DNA of 64,000 nucleotides, taken from Streptomyces sp. D2-8 (GTDB taxonomy: Bacteria > Actinomycetota > Actinomycetes > Streptomycetales > Streptomycetaceae). The translations under genes were made by a program, and so were the position numbers. Within the stretch, counting starts at the first letter, position 1; each line of letters starts with the position of its first letter. The notes below the pieces were generated by a model. That model saw nothing but the letters and a program-made list of their open reading frames with translations. It was not told the DNA's origin and did not search any database. Below, piece by piece: positions 1 to 9,119 of the stretch. Location: the NCBI RefSeq assembly GCF_023184515.1, contig NZ_JAAHBP010000012.1, positions 226,298-290,297 on the forward strand, read 5' to 3'.

Positions 1-1
1 C

Positions 2-250
2 CGGTGCGAGGACCGGCCCGGGCGGCTGTCGGTCACCGCGTCGGATCCCACGATGTACCGCATAGGCTGCACCATGACCGGCGGTTCGTCCGGCGGCGGC
101 TGGGTGGCGACCGGCGCGGACGGCAAGCCGGCGCTGGTGTCCAACACCTCGATCGGCCCGGTGACGTCGGGCTGGCTGGCCGGACCGCGCCTGGGTGCTG
201 TGGCCAAGGGCGTGTACGACTCGGTCAGCAAGAAGTTCGCCGGTCGGTGA
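2..250 (+). CDS. Secreted trypsin-like serine protease, C-terminal part (cut by window edge)
   Basis: The open frame enters from the left edge and ends at TGA 248-250, so only the last 82 residues are present. They contain the catalytic-serine block GGSSGGGW and the sequence SNTSIGP found near the end of trypsin-fold enzymes. The segment is nearly collinear with the end of the complete protease at 536-1738: both have PTMYRIGC, then MTGGSSGGGW, then NTSIGP and WLAGP. The two genes are therefore tandem paralogues. The histidine and aspartate of the triad, and any signal peptide, lie outside the window. By analogy with its neighbour it is probably an exported or lipid-anchored protease of unknown substrate. 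Confidence 0.8.
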   Translation, partial: RCEDRPGRLSVTASDPTMYRIGCTMTGGSSGGGWVATGADGKPALVSNTSIGPVTSGWLAGPRLGAVAKGVYDSVSKKFAGR

Positions 251-267
251 CGGCCGGCTGCTGAACC

Positions 268-288
268 GCGCCGTCGACAGGACGGCGC
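268..288. terminator. Short hairpin after the first protease
   Basis: GCGCCGTC (268-275) and GACGGCGC (281-288) form a perfect 8-bp stem with a 5-nt loop, 18 nt after the first protease stop codon. There is no T-run, as is usual for Streptomyces terminators. Confidence 0.4.
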
Positions 289-347
289 ACCCCGAGCCAC
301 CCCAAGCACACCGAAGCACCCCGGGCGCCCGGCGCACCCGGCGCGCC

Positions 348-385
348 AGAGCCCCCGGACTCACGAGATCCGGCCCGGGGGCTCT
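348..385. terminator. Hairpin between the two tandem proteases
   Basis: AGAGCCCCCGG (348-358) pairs perfectly with CCGGGGGCTCT (375-385) around a 16-nt loop. It lies midway in the 285-nt gap between the proteases and probably ends transcription of the first. I see no gene in this gap; the promoter of the second protease should lie at about 390-520. Confidence 0.5.
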
Positions 386-535
386 CGGAAACCTTCACCG
401 CCCCACCCCGCTACGCCCTCAACTCCCCGGGCATAGTGGGGTGTCGTGCGGGCCACCGAGCCCGCACCCATGGCATGCACACACCCAGGCGCACGCAGTA
501 CCAGATTCGTACGCACCAACGGGGGCCATCGCACC

Positions 536-1738
536 ATGCGTTCCACACGTACGCCCGCACCGAGGCGCGGGCGGCGCACCGTCCTCGCGGCCGCCGGGCT
601 CGTCGCCGCCCTGGCGCTCACCGCGACCGCCTGTGGCGGTTCGACGGACTCGGCGAGCGACAAGCCCGACGCCACCAGCTCCGAGGCCACCGCGAACAGC
701 GGTGGCAAGGTCAAGATCCCGGCCGATCTCGCGGGCAGGCTCAAGGAGCACGGGATCGACGTCGACCGCTGGAAGGACGGCGGCTGGAAGGACTGGGACA
801 AGGACCAGTGGCTCAGTGACGCCAAGGACTTCGTCAACCCGGTGATCGAGGGCCTCTGGAAGCCGGAGCGGATGCAGTCCGCCGAGGAGGCCGACAAGAC
901 GGTCACGACGAAGGACGCGTCGGCCGGCCAGGGCGTCAGCGACCCCGATCCGGCACCCGTCCGGGCGCAGGCCGAGAAGACGCCGTACCACCGCCACGCG
1001 GCGCCGGTCGGCAAGGTCTTCTTCGACTCCCCCGACGGCCCCGCCGTCTGCTCGGGCACGGTCGTCAAGGACGTCAACCACCCGGGCAAGTCCAACCTGG
1101 TGTGGACGGCGGGGCACTGCGTGCACGCGGGCGGCGACGGCGGCTGGTACCGCAACATCGTCTTCGTCCCGGCCTACAACGACCTCGGGAAGTCCGAGGC
1201 GGAGCTGAGCAACGCGAACCCGGGCGAGATCGCCCCGTACGGCAACTGGTGGGCGAACTGGGCCTCGACCTCGAACCAGTGGATCCAGGGCGGTTCGGAG
1301 AGCGGCGGCGACGGAGCCGCGTACGACTACGCCGTGCTGCACGTGAAGCCGGAGCAGGGCGCCAAGTCCCTGGAGGAGACGGTCGGCGCCGCGCTGGACG
1401 TGGACTTCTCCGCCCCGTCCGCGGCCGAGGCCGCCAAGATGGGCGCCTGGGGCTACCCGGCCGCGCCGCCCCACAACGGCCTGAAGATGTTCAAGTGCGT
1501 CGACATCCCCGGCCGGTTCTCCCTCTCCCCGACCCTGCCGACGATGTACCGCATCGGCTGCTCCATGACCGGCGGTTCCTCCGGCGGCGGCTGGTTCCGC
1601 GTCCTGAACGGCAGATCGGTGCTGGTCTCCAACACCTCGATCGGCCCGGCCGACAACACCTGGCTGGCCGGTCCGCAGCTGGGCCGGGACGCCGAGGCGC
1701 TCTACCAGAACATGAGCAAGACGTACGGCGGCCAGTGA
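536..1738 (+). CDS. Secreted/lipoprotein trypsin-like serine protease
   Basis: A 400-residue protein. It begins with basic residues and a hydrophobic segment ending LTATAC-GG, a lipobox with Cys at about residue 29, so it is likely lipid-anchored or exported. A linker rich in charged residues follows. The protease fold then shows TAGHC (catalytic His), YDYAVL (catalytic Asp) and GGSSGGG (catalytic Ser). I start at ATG 536, because the upstream in-frame GTG would place about 30 extra residues before the signal sequence. A run of G at 519-524 is a weak ribosome site. The substrate is unknown. It is a tandem paralogue of the protease that ends at 250. Confidence 0.85.
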   Translation: MRSTRTPAPRRGRRTVLAAAGLVAALALTATACGGSTDSASDKPDATSSEATANSGGKVKIPADLAGRLKEHGIDVDRWKDGGWKDWDKDQWLSDAKDFVNPVIEGLWKPERMQSAEEADKTVTTKDASAGQGVSDPDPAPVRAQAEKTPYHRHAAPVGKVFFDSPDGPAVCSGTVVKDVNHPGKSNLVWTAGHCVHAGGDGGWYRNIVFVPAYNDLGKSEAELSNANPGEIAPYGNWWANWASTSNQWIQGGSESGGDGAAYDYAVLHVKPEQGAKSLEETVGAALDVDFSAPSAAEAAKMGAWGYPAAPPHNGLKMFKCVDIPGRFSLSPTLPTMYRIGCSMTGGSSGGGWFRVLNGRSVLVSNTSIGPADNTWLAGPQLGRDAEALYQNMSKTYGGQ

Positions 1739-1750
1739 CCCGCACATGCT

Positions 1751-1785
1751 GAAGGCCCGCTCCCTGTGACAGGGGGCGGGCCTTC
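1751..1785. terminator. Bidirectional terminator between protease and hflX
   Basis: A 15-bp stem with one mismatch (1751-1765 with 1771-1785) and a 5-nt loop GTGAC. It sits between the convergent ends of the protease (1738) and hflX (1820). Confidence 0.75.
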
Positions 1786-1819
1786 TCGCGTTCGGACGGG
1801 ACGCGTGCTCAGGCCGGGC

Positions 1820-3313
1820 TCAGAGCGCCGGCGCCGGAACGTACGGCGTGAGCTCCGCCGCCAGTTCCTCGTGCACCCGGACCTTGAGCAGGGTGCCCTC
1901 CGGGGTGTGCTCCTCGGAGATCACCTCGCCCTCGTCGTGGGCACGGGCGACCAGCTTGCCGTGCGTGTACGGCACGAGCGCCTCGATCTCGACCGACGGG
2001 CGCGGCAGCTCGTTGTCGATGAGCGCGAGCAGCTCCTCGATGCCGAGGCCGGTGCGGGCCGAGACGGCGATGGACCGCTTCTCGACACGCAGCAACCGCT
2101 GCAGGGTGAGCGGGTCGGCCGCGTCGGCCTTGTTGATCACGACGATCTCGGGTACGCCGGTGGCGCCGACGTCCCGGACCACCTCGCGCACGGCGGCCAG
2201 CTGCTCCTCCGGGAACGGGTGCGAACCGTCCACCACGTGCAGGATCAGGTCGGCCTCGCCGACCTCCTCCATCGTGGAGCGGAACGCCTCGACCAGGTGA
2301 TGGGGCAGGTGGCGCACGAAGCCGACCGTGTCGGTCAGCGTGTACAGCCGTCCGCTCGGGGTCTCGGCCCGGCGCACGGTCGGGTCGAGGGTGGCGAACA
2401 GGGCGTTCTCGACCAGCACGCCCGCGCCCGTGAGGCGGTTGAGCAGCGAGGACTTACCGGCGTTGGTGTACCCCGCGATGGCCACGGACGGCACCTTGTG
2501 ACGCTTGCGCTCTTGGCGCTTGATCTCGCGGCCGGTCTTCATCTCCGCGATCTCCCGGCGCATCTTCGCCATCTTCTCGCGGATCCGGCGCCGGTCCGTC
2601 TCGATCTTGGTCTCACCGGGACCACGGGTGGCGAGGCCGCCGCCCTTGCCGCCGCCCATCTGCCGGGACAGGGACTGACCCCAGCCGCGCAGTCGCGGCA
2701 GCATGTACTGCATCTGCGCGAGAGCGACCTGCGCCTTGCCCTCTCGGGACTTGGCGTGCTGGGCGAAGATGTCGAGGATCAGCGCCGTCCGGTCGATGAC
2801 CTTGACCTTGACGACGTCCTCGAGGTGGATCAGCTGGCCCGGGCTGAGCTCACCGTCGCAGATGACGGTGTCCGCGCCCGTGTCGACGACGATGTCGCGC
2901 AGCTCCTCGGCCTTGCCGGAGCCGATGTACGTGGCCGCGTCGGGCTTGTCGCGTCGCTGGGTGACTCCGTCGAGCACCAGCGCGCCGGCCGTCTCGGCGA
3001 GGGCGGCGAGCTCCGCGAGGGAGTTCTCCGCGTCCTGCACGGTTCCCGAGGTCCAGACGCCCACGAGGACGACCCGCTCCAGGCGGAGCTGGCGGTATTC
3101 GACCTCGGTGACGTCCTCGAGTTCGGTGGAGAGGCCCACCACACGGCGCAGGGCCGCGCGGTCGGAGCGGTCGAACTGGTCGCCGTCCCGCTCTCCGTCG
3201 ATCTCGTGGCTCCAGGCGACGTCCTCTTCCATCAGGGCATCGGCCCGAAAACCCTCGGGGTGGCTGTGCGCGAAGCGCTTGGAGTCCTGGGAAAAGGAAG
3301 AAGAGGAGGTCAT
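1820..3313 (-). CDS. hflX: Ribosome-associated GTPase HflX
   Basis: A 497-residue GTPase of the HflX family, which splits or rescues stalled ribosomes in other bacteria. The N-terminal HflX domain (about residues 80-260) is followed by a glycine-rich stretch GGGKGGG and a conserved RGPGETKIE. The G domain has G1 GYTNAGKSS (about 279), G3 DTVGF (about 326) and G4 NKAD (about 392). The first 60 residues are a variable acidic extension, which is normal in actinobacterial HflX. ATG 3313 has a good ribosome site, AAGGAT, 5 nt upstream. It is transcribed leftward, converging on the protease. Confidence 0.95.
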   Translation of the reverse strand: MTSSSSFSQDSKRFAHSHPEGFRADALMEEDVAWSHEIDGERDGDQFDRSDRAALRRVVGLSTELEDVTEVEYRQLRLERVVLVGVWTSGTVQDAENSLAELAALAETAGALVLDGVTQRRDKPDAATYIGSGKAEELRDIVVDTGADTVICDGELSPGQLIHLEDVVKVKVIDRTALILDIFAQHAKSREGKAQVALAQMQYMLPRLRGWGQSLSRQMGGGKGGGLATRGPGETKIETDRRRIREKMAKMRREIAEMKTGREIKRQERKRHKVPSVAIAGYTNAGKSSLLNRLTGAGVLVENALFATLDPTVRRAETPSGRLYTLTDTVGFVRHLPHHLVEAFRSTMEEVGEADLILHVVDGSHPFPEEQLAAVREVVRDVGATGVPEIVVINKADAADPLTLQRLLRVEKRSIAVSARTGLGIEELLALIDNELPRPSVEIEALVPYTHGKLVARAHDEGEVISEEHTPEGTLLKVRVHEELAAELTPYVPAPAL

Positions 3314-3439
3314 TGGATCCTTACGTAGGTGGGAAACCGTTCACTGTCTGCAACGCACGGGCGGTCCGGGAGATTCCCGGCGGCCCGTGCCGCGCCGACC
3401 TGAAGATGGTCGCACGGCACGGGGCGTCTCGTCACCGTG

Positions 3440-4969
3440 TTATCGGGCGGGCGTCCTCGCCGGCCGGGCCTGCTTCGCAAGGGCCTGCGGCTTCGCGGAC
3501 GCCTCCTGCTTCCAGTCCGGGTGTCCCGGCATCGGCGGGGTCTTCTCGCCGTACAGCCAGCCCTGGAAGAAGCCGTCCAGGTCGCGCCCGGAGATCTCGG
3601 CGGCGAGCCGGACGAAGTCCTCCGTCGTGGCCGTGTCGTCCTGGTGACGGGCGACCCAGGCACGTTCCAGGCGTTCGAAGGCCGGGCGGCCGATCTCCTG
3701 GCGCAGGGCGTACAGGACGAGCGCGGCCCCGTCGTAGACGTTGGGCCGGAAGATGCTGGTCTTGCGGCCGGCGTCGGGTGCCTTGGGCGCGGCGGGTGGT
3801 CCGCCGGCGGTGCGCCAGCGGTCCGAGGCGCCGTAGGCGGCCTTCATCCGGTCCCGCATCGGCTTGTCCGCCTGCTCCTCGGCGTACAGCGCCTCGTACC
3901 AGGTGGCGTGCCCCTCGTTGAGCCACAGGTCGGACCAGGTGCGAGGGCTGACGCTGTCGCCGAACCACTGGTGGGCCAGCTCGTGGACCATGATCGACTC
4001 GACGTACCACCTGGGGTAGACGGGCTCGGTGAAGAGCTCCCGCTCGAAGAGGGAGAGCGTCTGGGTCTCGAGTTCGAAGCCGGTGGTGGCGTCGGCCACG
4101 AGCAGGCCGTACGTCTCGAAGGGGTAGCGGCCGACCTTGCCCTCCATCCAGGCGATCTGGCCGGGGGTCTTCTCCAGCCAGGGTTCGAGTGTCTTGCGGT
4201 GCTCGGTCGGGACGACGTCCCGTACGGGCAGCCCGTGCGGGCCGGTGCGGTGCAGCACCGTGGAGCGGCCGATGGAGACCTGGGTGAGTTCGGTGGCCAT
4301 GGGGTGCTGGGTGCGGTAGGTCCAGGTCGTGGACCCGCCGGACTTCGCCACACCGGCGGGCAGCCCGTTGGCGACAGCCGTGTGACCGTCGGGTGCGGTG
4401 ACCCGGATGGTGAACATCGCCTTGTCGGAGGGGTGGTCGTTGCACGGGAACACCAGGTGCGCGGCGTCGGCCTGGTTCGCCATGGCGAGGCCGTCCGCAG
4501 TGCGTACCCAGCCGCCCTCGCGGCCCTCGACGGGCACCGGATCACTGGTGTGCCGCACGGTGATCCGCATCCAGTTGCCGTCCGACACCGAGTCCTCGGG
4601 CGTGATCACCAAGTCCTCGCCGGCGGTGCGGAACTCCGCGGGGTCGCCGTCGACCTCGACCGACTCGACCGTGCCGTGGGCGAAGTCCAGGTTGACGCGG
4701 TCCAGATCGGCCGTTGTCCAGGCATCGATGGTGGTGACGGCCCTCAGGGGCTCGCTGTTGCTGCCCGGATAGGTGAAGGAGAGGTCGTACGACGCCACGT
4801 CGTAGCCGGGGTTGCCCAGGTGTGGGAAGAGCCGGTCGCCGACGCCGAGCGGGACGACGGGGGCGCTCGCGGCGACGAGGCAGACGGAGATCGCCGAGGT
4901 GAGCAGGGCGGCGCCGGTCCGGCGACGACGGGTGGGGGTGGTGGCCTGGCTGTGGGGGGTCAGGAGCAT
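3440..4969 (-). CDS. Secreted M1-family zinc aminopeptidase
   Basis: A 509-residue protein. Its start, with an RRRR patch followed by a hydrophobic stretch (ALLTSAISVCLVAAS), looks like a Sec or Tat signal peptide. The M1 zinc site is complete: HELAHQW (about 328; HExxH) and NEGHATW (about 350; third zinc ligand Glu). It is shorter than cytosolic aminopeptidase N because it lacks the large C-terminal helical domain, so it resembles the short secreted M1 peptidases of actinomycetes. The likely role is extracellular release of N-terminal residues from peptides. There is a 126-nt gap to hflX downstream. Confidence 0.88.
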   Translation of the reverse strand: MLLTPHSQATTPTRRRRTGAALLTSAISVCLVAASAPVVPLGVGDRLFPHLGNPGYDVASYDLSFTYPGSNSEPLRAVTTIDAWTTADLDRVNLDFAHGTVESVEVDGDPAEFRTAGEDLVITPEDSVSDGNWMRITVRHTSDPVPVEGREGGWVRTADGLAMANQADAAHLVFPCNDHPSDKAMFTIRVTAPDGHTAVANGLPAGVAKSGGSTTWTYRTQHPMATELTQVSIGRSTVLHRTGPHGLPVRDVVPTEHRKTLEPWLEKTPGQIAWMEGKVGRYPFETYGLLVADATTGFELETQTLSLFERELFTEPVYPRWYVESIMVHELAHQWFGDSVSPRTWSDLWLNEGHATWYEALYAEEQADKPMRDRMKAAYGASDRWRTAGGPPAAPKAPDAGRKTSIFRPNVYDGAALVLYALRQEIGRPAFERLERAWVARHQDDTATTEDFVRLAAEISGRDLDGFFQGWLYGEKTPPMPGHPDWKQEASAKPQALAKQARPARTPAR

Positions 4970-5099
4970 GCCCCACGGCTATCAGCGCGCGGCTGAGCGG
5001 TGAGGACGGCGCGCTTTTGACCCACCCGAACCGGGGACCGGGGCCTGCGCCGGGTGCCGTCCGGGCCGCCCGGGAGGCCCTCCGGAGGTGCGGGCCGGG

Positions 5100-7280
5100 T
5101 CAGCCGCCCTGCGGCTGTGGCTGCGGCTGTGCCCGACTGACGTCGTACACCCCGGCCACATTGCGCATCGCGCGCATCAGGGCGGGCAGGTGGCCTGCGT
5201 CCGGGAGCTGCACGGTGTAGGTGTGCCGCACCTGCTGCTGGGTCGGGGGCTCGACGGTCGCCGAGACGATCTCGGCGCCCTCGGAGGCCATCGCCTCGGT
5301 GAGGTCGGCCAGCAGATGGGGACGGACGAACGATTCGGCGACCAGGGTGACCCGGCACTCGGCGGCCTCCCCCCAGCGCACGCCGACCTCCGCGCGCCCC
5401 CCATCCTTCATGCGCGCCACCGCGGCGCACTCCACGCGGTGCACGGTGACCGCTCCCCCGCGTACGGCGAAGCCGGTGATCTCGTCCGGGGGTACGGGCG
5501 TGCAGCAGCGGGCGAGCCGGACGGTCGCGCCGGGCAGGTCGGCGAGGACGTTGCCGGTGGCGAAGCGGTCGGCGGGCTGCCCGGGCGTCCCCTCCGGCTC
5601 GGGTACGTCGGCGGGCCGGAGAACTGTCCGGTCCTCGGCGATCCGCGCCTCGCTCTGCTGGGACTCCGCCTGCGCCGGATGGGCGGTCAGCCAGCGCTGG
5701 ATGGCGATCCGGGCCGCGGGCGTGTGGGCGTGCTCCAGCCACTCCCGGGAGGGCTCCGACGCCGGGTCCTGGCCCATGAGGAGCTGGACGGTGTCGCCGT
5801 CCTTCAGGACGGTGCTCAGCGTCGCCAGGCGGCCGTTCACCCGGGCGCCGATACAGGCGTGCGCGTCCTCCCCGTACTGCGCGTACGCGGCGTCCACGCA
5901 GGTCGCTCCCTCGGGCAGGCCGAGCGTGCCGCCGTCGGGCCGGAAGACGGTGATCTCGCGGTCCTGGGCGAGGTCCTCGCGCAGGGTCGACCAGAAGTGG
6001 TCGGGGTCGGGTGCCGCCTCCTGCCAGTCGAGGAGCCGGGACAGCCAGCCGGGGCGGGTGGGGTCGACGCGCTCGCCGTCGGCCGGGTCCTCGGGGGCCG
6101 GTGCGTAGGGGTTGCCGAGGGCGACGACACCGGCCTCGGCGACCTTGTGCATCTGGTGCGTGCGGATGAGGACCTCGACGACCTGGCCGTCCTCGCGCGC
6201 CACGGCCGTGTGCAGCGACTGGTACAGGTTGAACTTCGGTACGGCGATGAAGTCCTTGAACTCCGAGACCACCGGCTTCATACAGGTGTGCAGTTCGCCC
6301 AGGACGCCGTAGCAGTCGGCGTCCTCGTTCACCAGGACCAGGACGCGGCCGAAGTCGGAGCCGCGGAGCCGGCCGCGTTTGCGGGAGACGCGGTGCACCG
6401 AGACGAAGTGGCGGGGCCGGATGAGGACTTCGGCCGGGATGTCCGCCTCGCGGAGCACACCGCGCACCTCGTCGGCGACCTCGGCGAGCGGGTCGTCCGT
6501 GCGGGCCGCGTTGCGGACGATCAACTCCCTGGTGTGCGCGTACTCCTCGGGATGCAGGATCGCGAAGACCAGGTCTTCCAGTTCGGTTTTGAGCGCCTGG
6601 ACGCCGAGCCGCTCGGCGAGCGGGATGAGCACATCACGTGTCACCTTGGCGATGCGCTCCTGCTTCTCGGGACGCATCACGCCGAGGGTGCGCATGTTGT
6701 GCAGGCGGTCGGCGAGTTTGATCGACATGACACGGACGTCGTTGCCGGTGGCGACGAGCATCTTGCGGAAGGTCTCGGGTTCGGCGGCGGCGCCGTAGTC
6801 GACCTTCTCGAGTTTGGTGACGCCGTCGACGAGGTAGCGGACCTCCTCGCCGAACTGGTCACGGACCTGGTCGAGCGTCACGTCCGTGTCCTCGACCGTG
6901 TCGTGCAGCAGGGACGCCGTCAACGTCGTGGTCTCGGCGCCGAGTTCGGCGAGGATCAGGGTCACGGCGAGCGGGTGCGTGATGTACGGCTCGCCGCTCT
7001 TGCGCATCTGGCCGCGGTGCGAGGACTCGGCCAGCACGTAGGCGTGGCGCAGGGGTTCGAGGTCCGCGTCGGGGTGGTGGGCGCGGTGGGCCTCGACGAC
7101 GTGGCTGATGGCGTCGGGCAGCCGGCCACGGGCGGCGGGGCCGAGCAGGGCCGCGCGGCCGAGGCGGCGCAGGTCGATCCGGGGGCGGGCCTTTCTGCGG
7201 GGGGCTGTCGGCGTCACCGGTCCCGACACCGCGCCCGGCATCGGGCCTGGGGTCACGGAATTCGTGGCCTCCGCACTCAT
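5100..7280 (-). CDS. rshA: RelA/SpoT-homologue RshA, HD-TGS-ACT, atypical synthetase segment
   Basis: A 726-residue RSH protein. Domains in order: HD hydrolase with HDTVEDT (about 125-131) and intact HRGQMRKSGEPYI; a (p)ppGpp synthetase-like region (about 250-370) with FKDFIAVPK and YQSLHT; TGS (about 438-500); C-terminal ACT (about 650-726). Several synthetase positions are unusual. The conserved NGYQSLHT reads NLYQSLHT, EVQIRT reads EVLIRT, AAHW is replaced by ALGN, and the D-x-x-x-x-R strand appears shortened (SDFGRVLVLV). ATG 7280 has a strong ribosome site (GGAGG, 6-nt spacing) and is chosen over an in-frame start 16 codons upstream. In Streptomyces this is the second RSH besides RelA. 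Hydrolase activity seems likely; synthetase activity is less certain. Confidence 0.88.
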   Translation of the reverse strand: MSAEATNSVTPGPMPGAVSGPVTPTAPRRKARPRIDLRRLGRAALLGPAARGRLPDAISHVVEAHRAHHPDADLEPLRHAYVLAESSHRGQMRKSGEPYITHPLAVTLILAELGAETTTLTASLLHDTVEDTDVTLDQVRDQFGEEVRYLVDGVTKLEKVDYGAAAEPETFRKMLVATGNDVRVMSIKLADRLHNMRTLGVMRPEKQERIAKVTRDVLIPLAERLGVQALKTELEDLVFAILHPEEYAHTRELIVRNAARTDDPLAEVADEVRGVLREADIPAEVLIRPRHFVSVHRVSRKRGRLRGSDFGRVLVLVNEDADCYGVLGELHTCMKPVVSEFKDFIAVPKFNLYQSLHTAVAREDGQVVEVLIRTHQMHKVAEAGVVALGNPYAPAPEDPADGERVDPTRPGWLSRLLDWQEAAPDPDHFWSTLREDLAQDREITVFRPDGGTLGLPEGATCVDAAYAQYGEDAHACIGARVNGRLATLSTVLKDGDTVQLLMGQDPASEPSREWLEHAHTPAARIAIQRWLTAHPAQAESQQSEARIAEDRTVLRPADVPEPEGTPGQPADRFATGNVLADLPGATVRLARCCTPVPPDEITGFAVRGGAVTVHRVECAAVARMKDGGRAEVGVRWGEAAECRVTLVAESFVRPHLLADLTEAMASEGAEIVSATVEPPTQQQVRHTYTVQLPDAGHLPALMRAMRNVAGVYDVSRAQPQPQPQGG

Positions 7281-7574
7281 GGGCACCTCCGGCTGCGTCA
7301 ACCGGCGGACGGGGTGCCCCAGGGACACGGCTCAGGGGGCGGCTTCGGTCCCCCGTCCGGGCCGGTGCTTGATGCTACCGAGCCCACCACGCTCGACTGA
7401 CCGCCTCTCGCCGAGCGTGAAACTGATCACCCATTCGAGGGACGAATGTGAGGTTTGTACCCCCGTATGTCTTGACCTCCACGATGCGATTCCCGCCAAG
7501 TGGCCGGATTCCAACGGTGGTTTCGGGTCGGGTGGCCGAGGGCGCGCGGGTGTTTCAGGACGACCGGCCCCGGC
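7281..7574. other. Intergenic region upstream of rshA
   Basis: About 290 nt with no convincing gene. It should carry the rshA promoter, and dapF ends at its right border. A small inverted repeat CATTCG-AGGGA-CGAATG lies at about 7432-7448. I see no clear promoter hexamers. Confidence 0.4.
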
Positions 7575-8447
7575 TCACACGGACGTGACGGTTTCCAGCC
7601 AGTCCGCGTCGATCTCACCCTCGGCCACGATCACGGCCGGGCCGGTCATCTCGATCTCTCCGTCGGGCCGCTCGGTGATCACCAGCGTGCCACCGGGGAC
7701 GTCCACGGTGTAGGTCGCGGGTGCGCCGGTGGCCGTCGGGTCGGCGCCGTCACGGCGGGCGGCGGCCACGGCGACCGCGCACGCGCCCGTGCCGCAAGAG
7801 CGGGTCTCGCCGGAGCCTCGTTCGTGTACACGCAGCGCGACGTGCCCCGGGCCGCGGTCGACCACGAACTCGACGTTCACCCCGTCCGGGTAGGCGGCGG
7901 CCGGGCTGAAGGGCGGCGGGGAGAGCAGGTCTCCGGCGTGCGCCAGGTCGTCCACGAAGGCGACCGCGTGCGGGTTGCCCATGTTGACGTTGCGCGCGGG
8001 CCAGCTGCGCTCGCCGACGCTCACCGTGACGGCACCCTCGGGGAGCACCGCCCGGCCCATGCCCACGGTCACGTCACCGTCCTTGGCGATGTGCACGGTC
8101 TTCACACCCCCGCGCGTGGCGACCGCGAGGTCTCCCTCGGTCACGTGACCGGCGCGCTGGAGATAGCGCGCGAACACCCGCACGCCGTTGCCGCACATCT
8201 CCGCGATCGAGCCGTCGCCGTTGCGGTAGTCCATGAACCACTCCGCCTCGGCCGCCATGCCCTTCGCCTCCGGGTGGGCGGCGGACCGCACGACGTGCAG
8301 CAGCCCGTCACCACCGATGCCCGCGCGCCGGTCGCACAGGGCGGCGACGGCGGCCGGGGGCAGGTCGATGGCGTTCCCGGGGTCCGGGACGATCACGAAG
8401 TCGTTCTCGGTGCCGTGACCCTTGAGGAAGGCGATCCGCGTGCTCAT
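7575..8447 (-). CDS. dapF: Diaminopimelate epimerase
   Basis: A 290-residue cytosolic enzyme that interconverts LL- and meso-diaminopimelate for lysine and peptidoglycan synthesis. The two catalytic cysteines are in MCGNGVR (about residue 83) and SCGTGAC (about 216). The GHGTENDF start is typical. Upstream of ATG 8447 is TACGAT, then 6 nt including GAGG. The start could be leaderless or use that GAGG. Confidence 0.95.
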   Translation of the reverse strand: MSTRIAFLKGHGTENDFVIVPDPGNAIDLPPAAVAALCDRRAGIGGDGLLHVVRSAAHPEAKGMAAEAEWFMDYRNGDGSIAEMCGNGVRVFARYLQRAGHVTEGDLAVATRGGVKTVHIAKDGDVTVGMGRAVLPEGAVTVSVGERSWPARNVNMGNPHAVAFVDDLAHAGDLLSPPPFSPAAAYPDGVNVEFVVDRGPGHVALRVHERGSGETRSCGTGACAVAVAAARRDGADPTATGAPATYTVDVPGGTLVITERPDGEIEMTGPAVIVAEGEIDADWLETVTSV

Positions 8448-8453
8448 GCCTCG

Positions 8454-8459
8454 ATCGTA
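8454..8459 (-). promoter_or_regulatory. Putative -10 box for leaderless dapF transcript
   Basis: TACGAT read on the minus strand lies 6 nt before the dapF ATG, a geometry seen for several other genes in this window. Confidence 0.35.
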
Positions 8460-8498
8460 AGGGGTGCCTACGACAGAGCCCGAGCGCCCGTACGGCGA

Positions 8499-9011
8499 TC
8501 AGCGCAGTCGCGCCACGCGCCACACGGCGAGGACCACCACGAGGGCCACGACCAGGGCGTACGCGAGGGCGACCCGCCAGTCGGGTCTGCGGCCGGAGCC
8601 CCGGGCCGGCAGGCCCGGCCACGTGTAGCCGACGCGGCGGGCGGCCATCATGCCCCAGCCGGCCGCGCACGAGCAGATCAGCAGGCCCAGCATGGCGATG
8701 ACGGCCCCGCTGTCGCCGAAGTCGAAGGCGAGCGGGAAGGCGAACATCAGGGAGCCGAGTGCCGCGAGGCTCACGATGGGCGCCAGCTGCCAGATGCGGA
8801 GCCGGCGCTGGGGGCGCAGCTCGACCTCGACCTCGTCGGCGAACATCTCGCCGGGCTCGGGACCGTCGTCCGTCACACCCTGCGTCTCGTCGGGCCCGTC
8901 GGAGCTGAGGTGACCCGTCTCCTGCTCCGGCGCGTCCCCGCCCTCCGCCACATCCCGCTCGGCGGTGATGTGATCGGTGCTTCGTGCGGTGTCGCGAGGG
9001 CCGGCCTCCAT
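8499..9011 (-). CDS. Small membrane protein of unknown function
   Basis: A 170-residue protein. Its first 80 residues are acidic and hydrophilic. Three hydrophobic segments follow (APIVSLAALGSLMFAFPLAF, AVIAMLGLLICSCAAG, ALAYALVVALVVVLAVW), giving a soluble N-terminus and a three-pass membrane part. ATG 9011 is 10 nt from GGGAGG; an in-frame GTG at 9017 lies closer and is possible. A similar protein sits between dapF and miaA in other Streptomyces, from memory. I do not recognise a function. Confidence 0.7.
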   Translation of the reverse strand: MEAGPRDTARSTDHITAERDVAEGGDAPEQETGHLSSDGPDETQGVTDDGPEPGEMFADEVEVELRPQRRLRIWQLAPIVSLAALGSLMFAFPLAFDFGDSGAVIAMLGLLICSCAAGWGMMAARRVGYTWPGLPARGSGRRPDWRVALAYALVVALVVVLAVWRVARLR

Positions 9012-9119
9012 CGCCACGCGCCCTCCCAACTAGGACTCAACTCGGTCGATCGAAGCTCGATGATGGCACGCCGCCGAAGGACCGGATGACGGCCTGGGCG
9101 TCCCGATGCCATGACGTGA

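Noticed and set aside
9012..9119. Possible small gene between miaA and the membrane protein
   Set aside because: Only 108 nt, with no ribosome site and no good frame.
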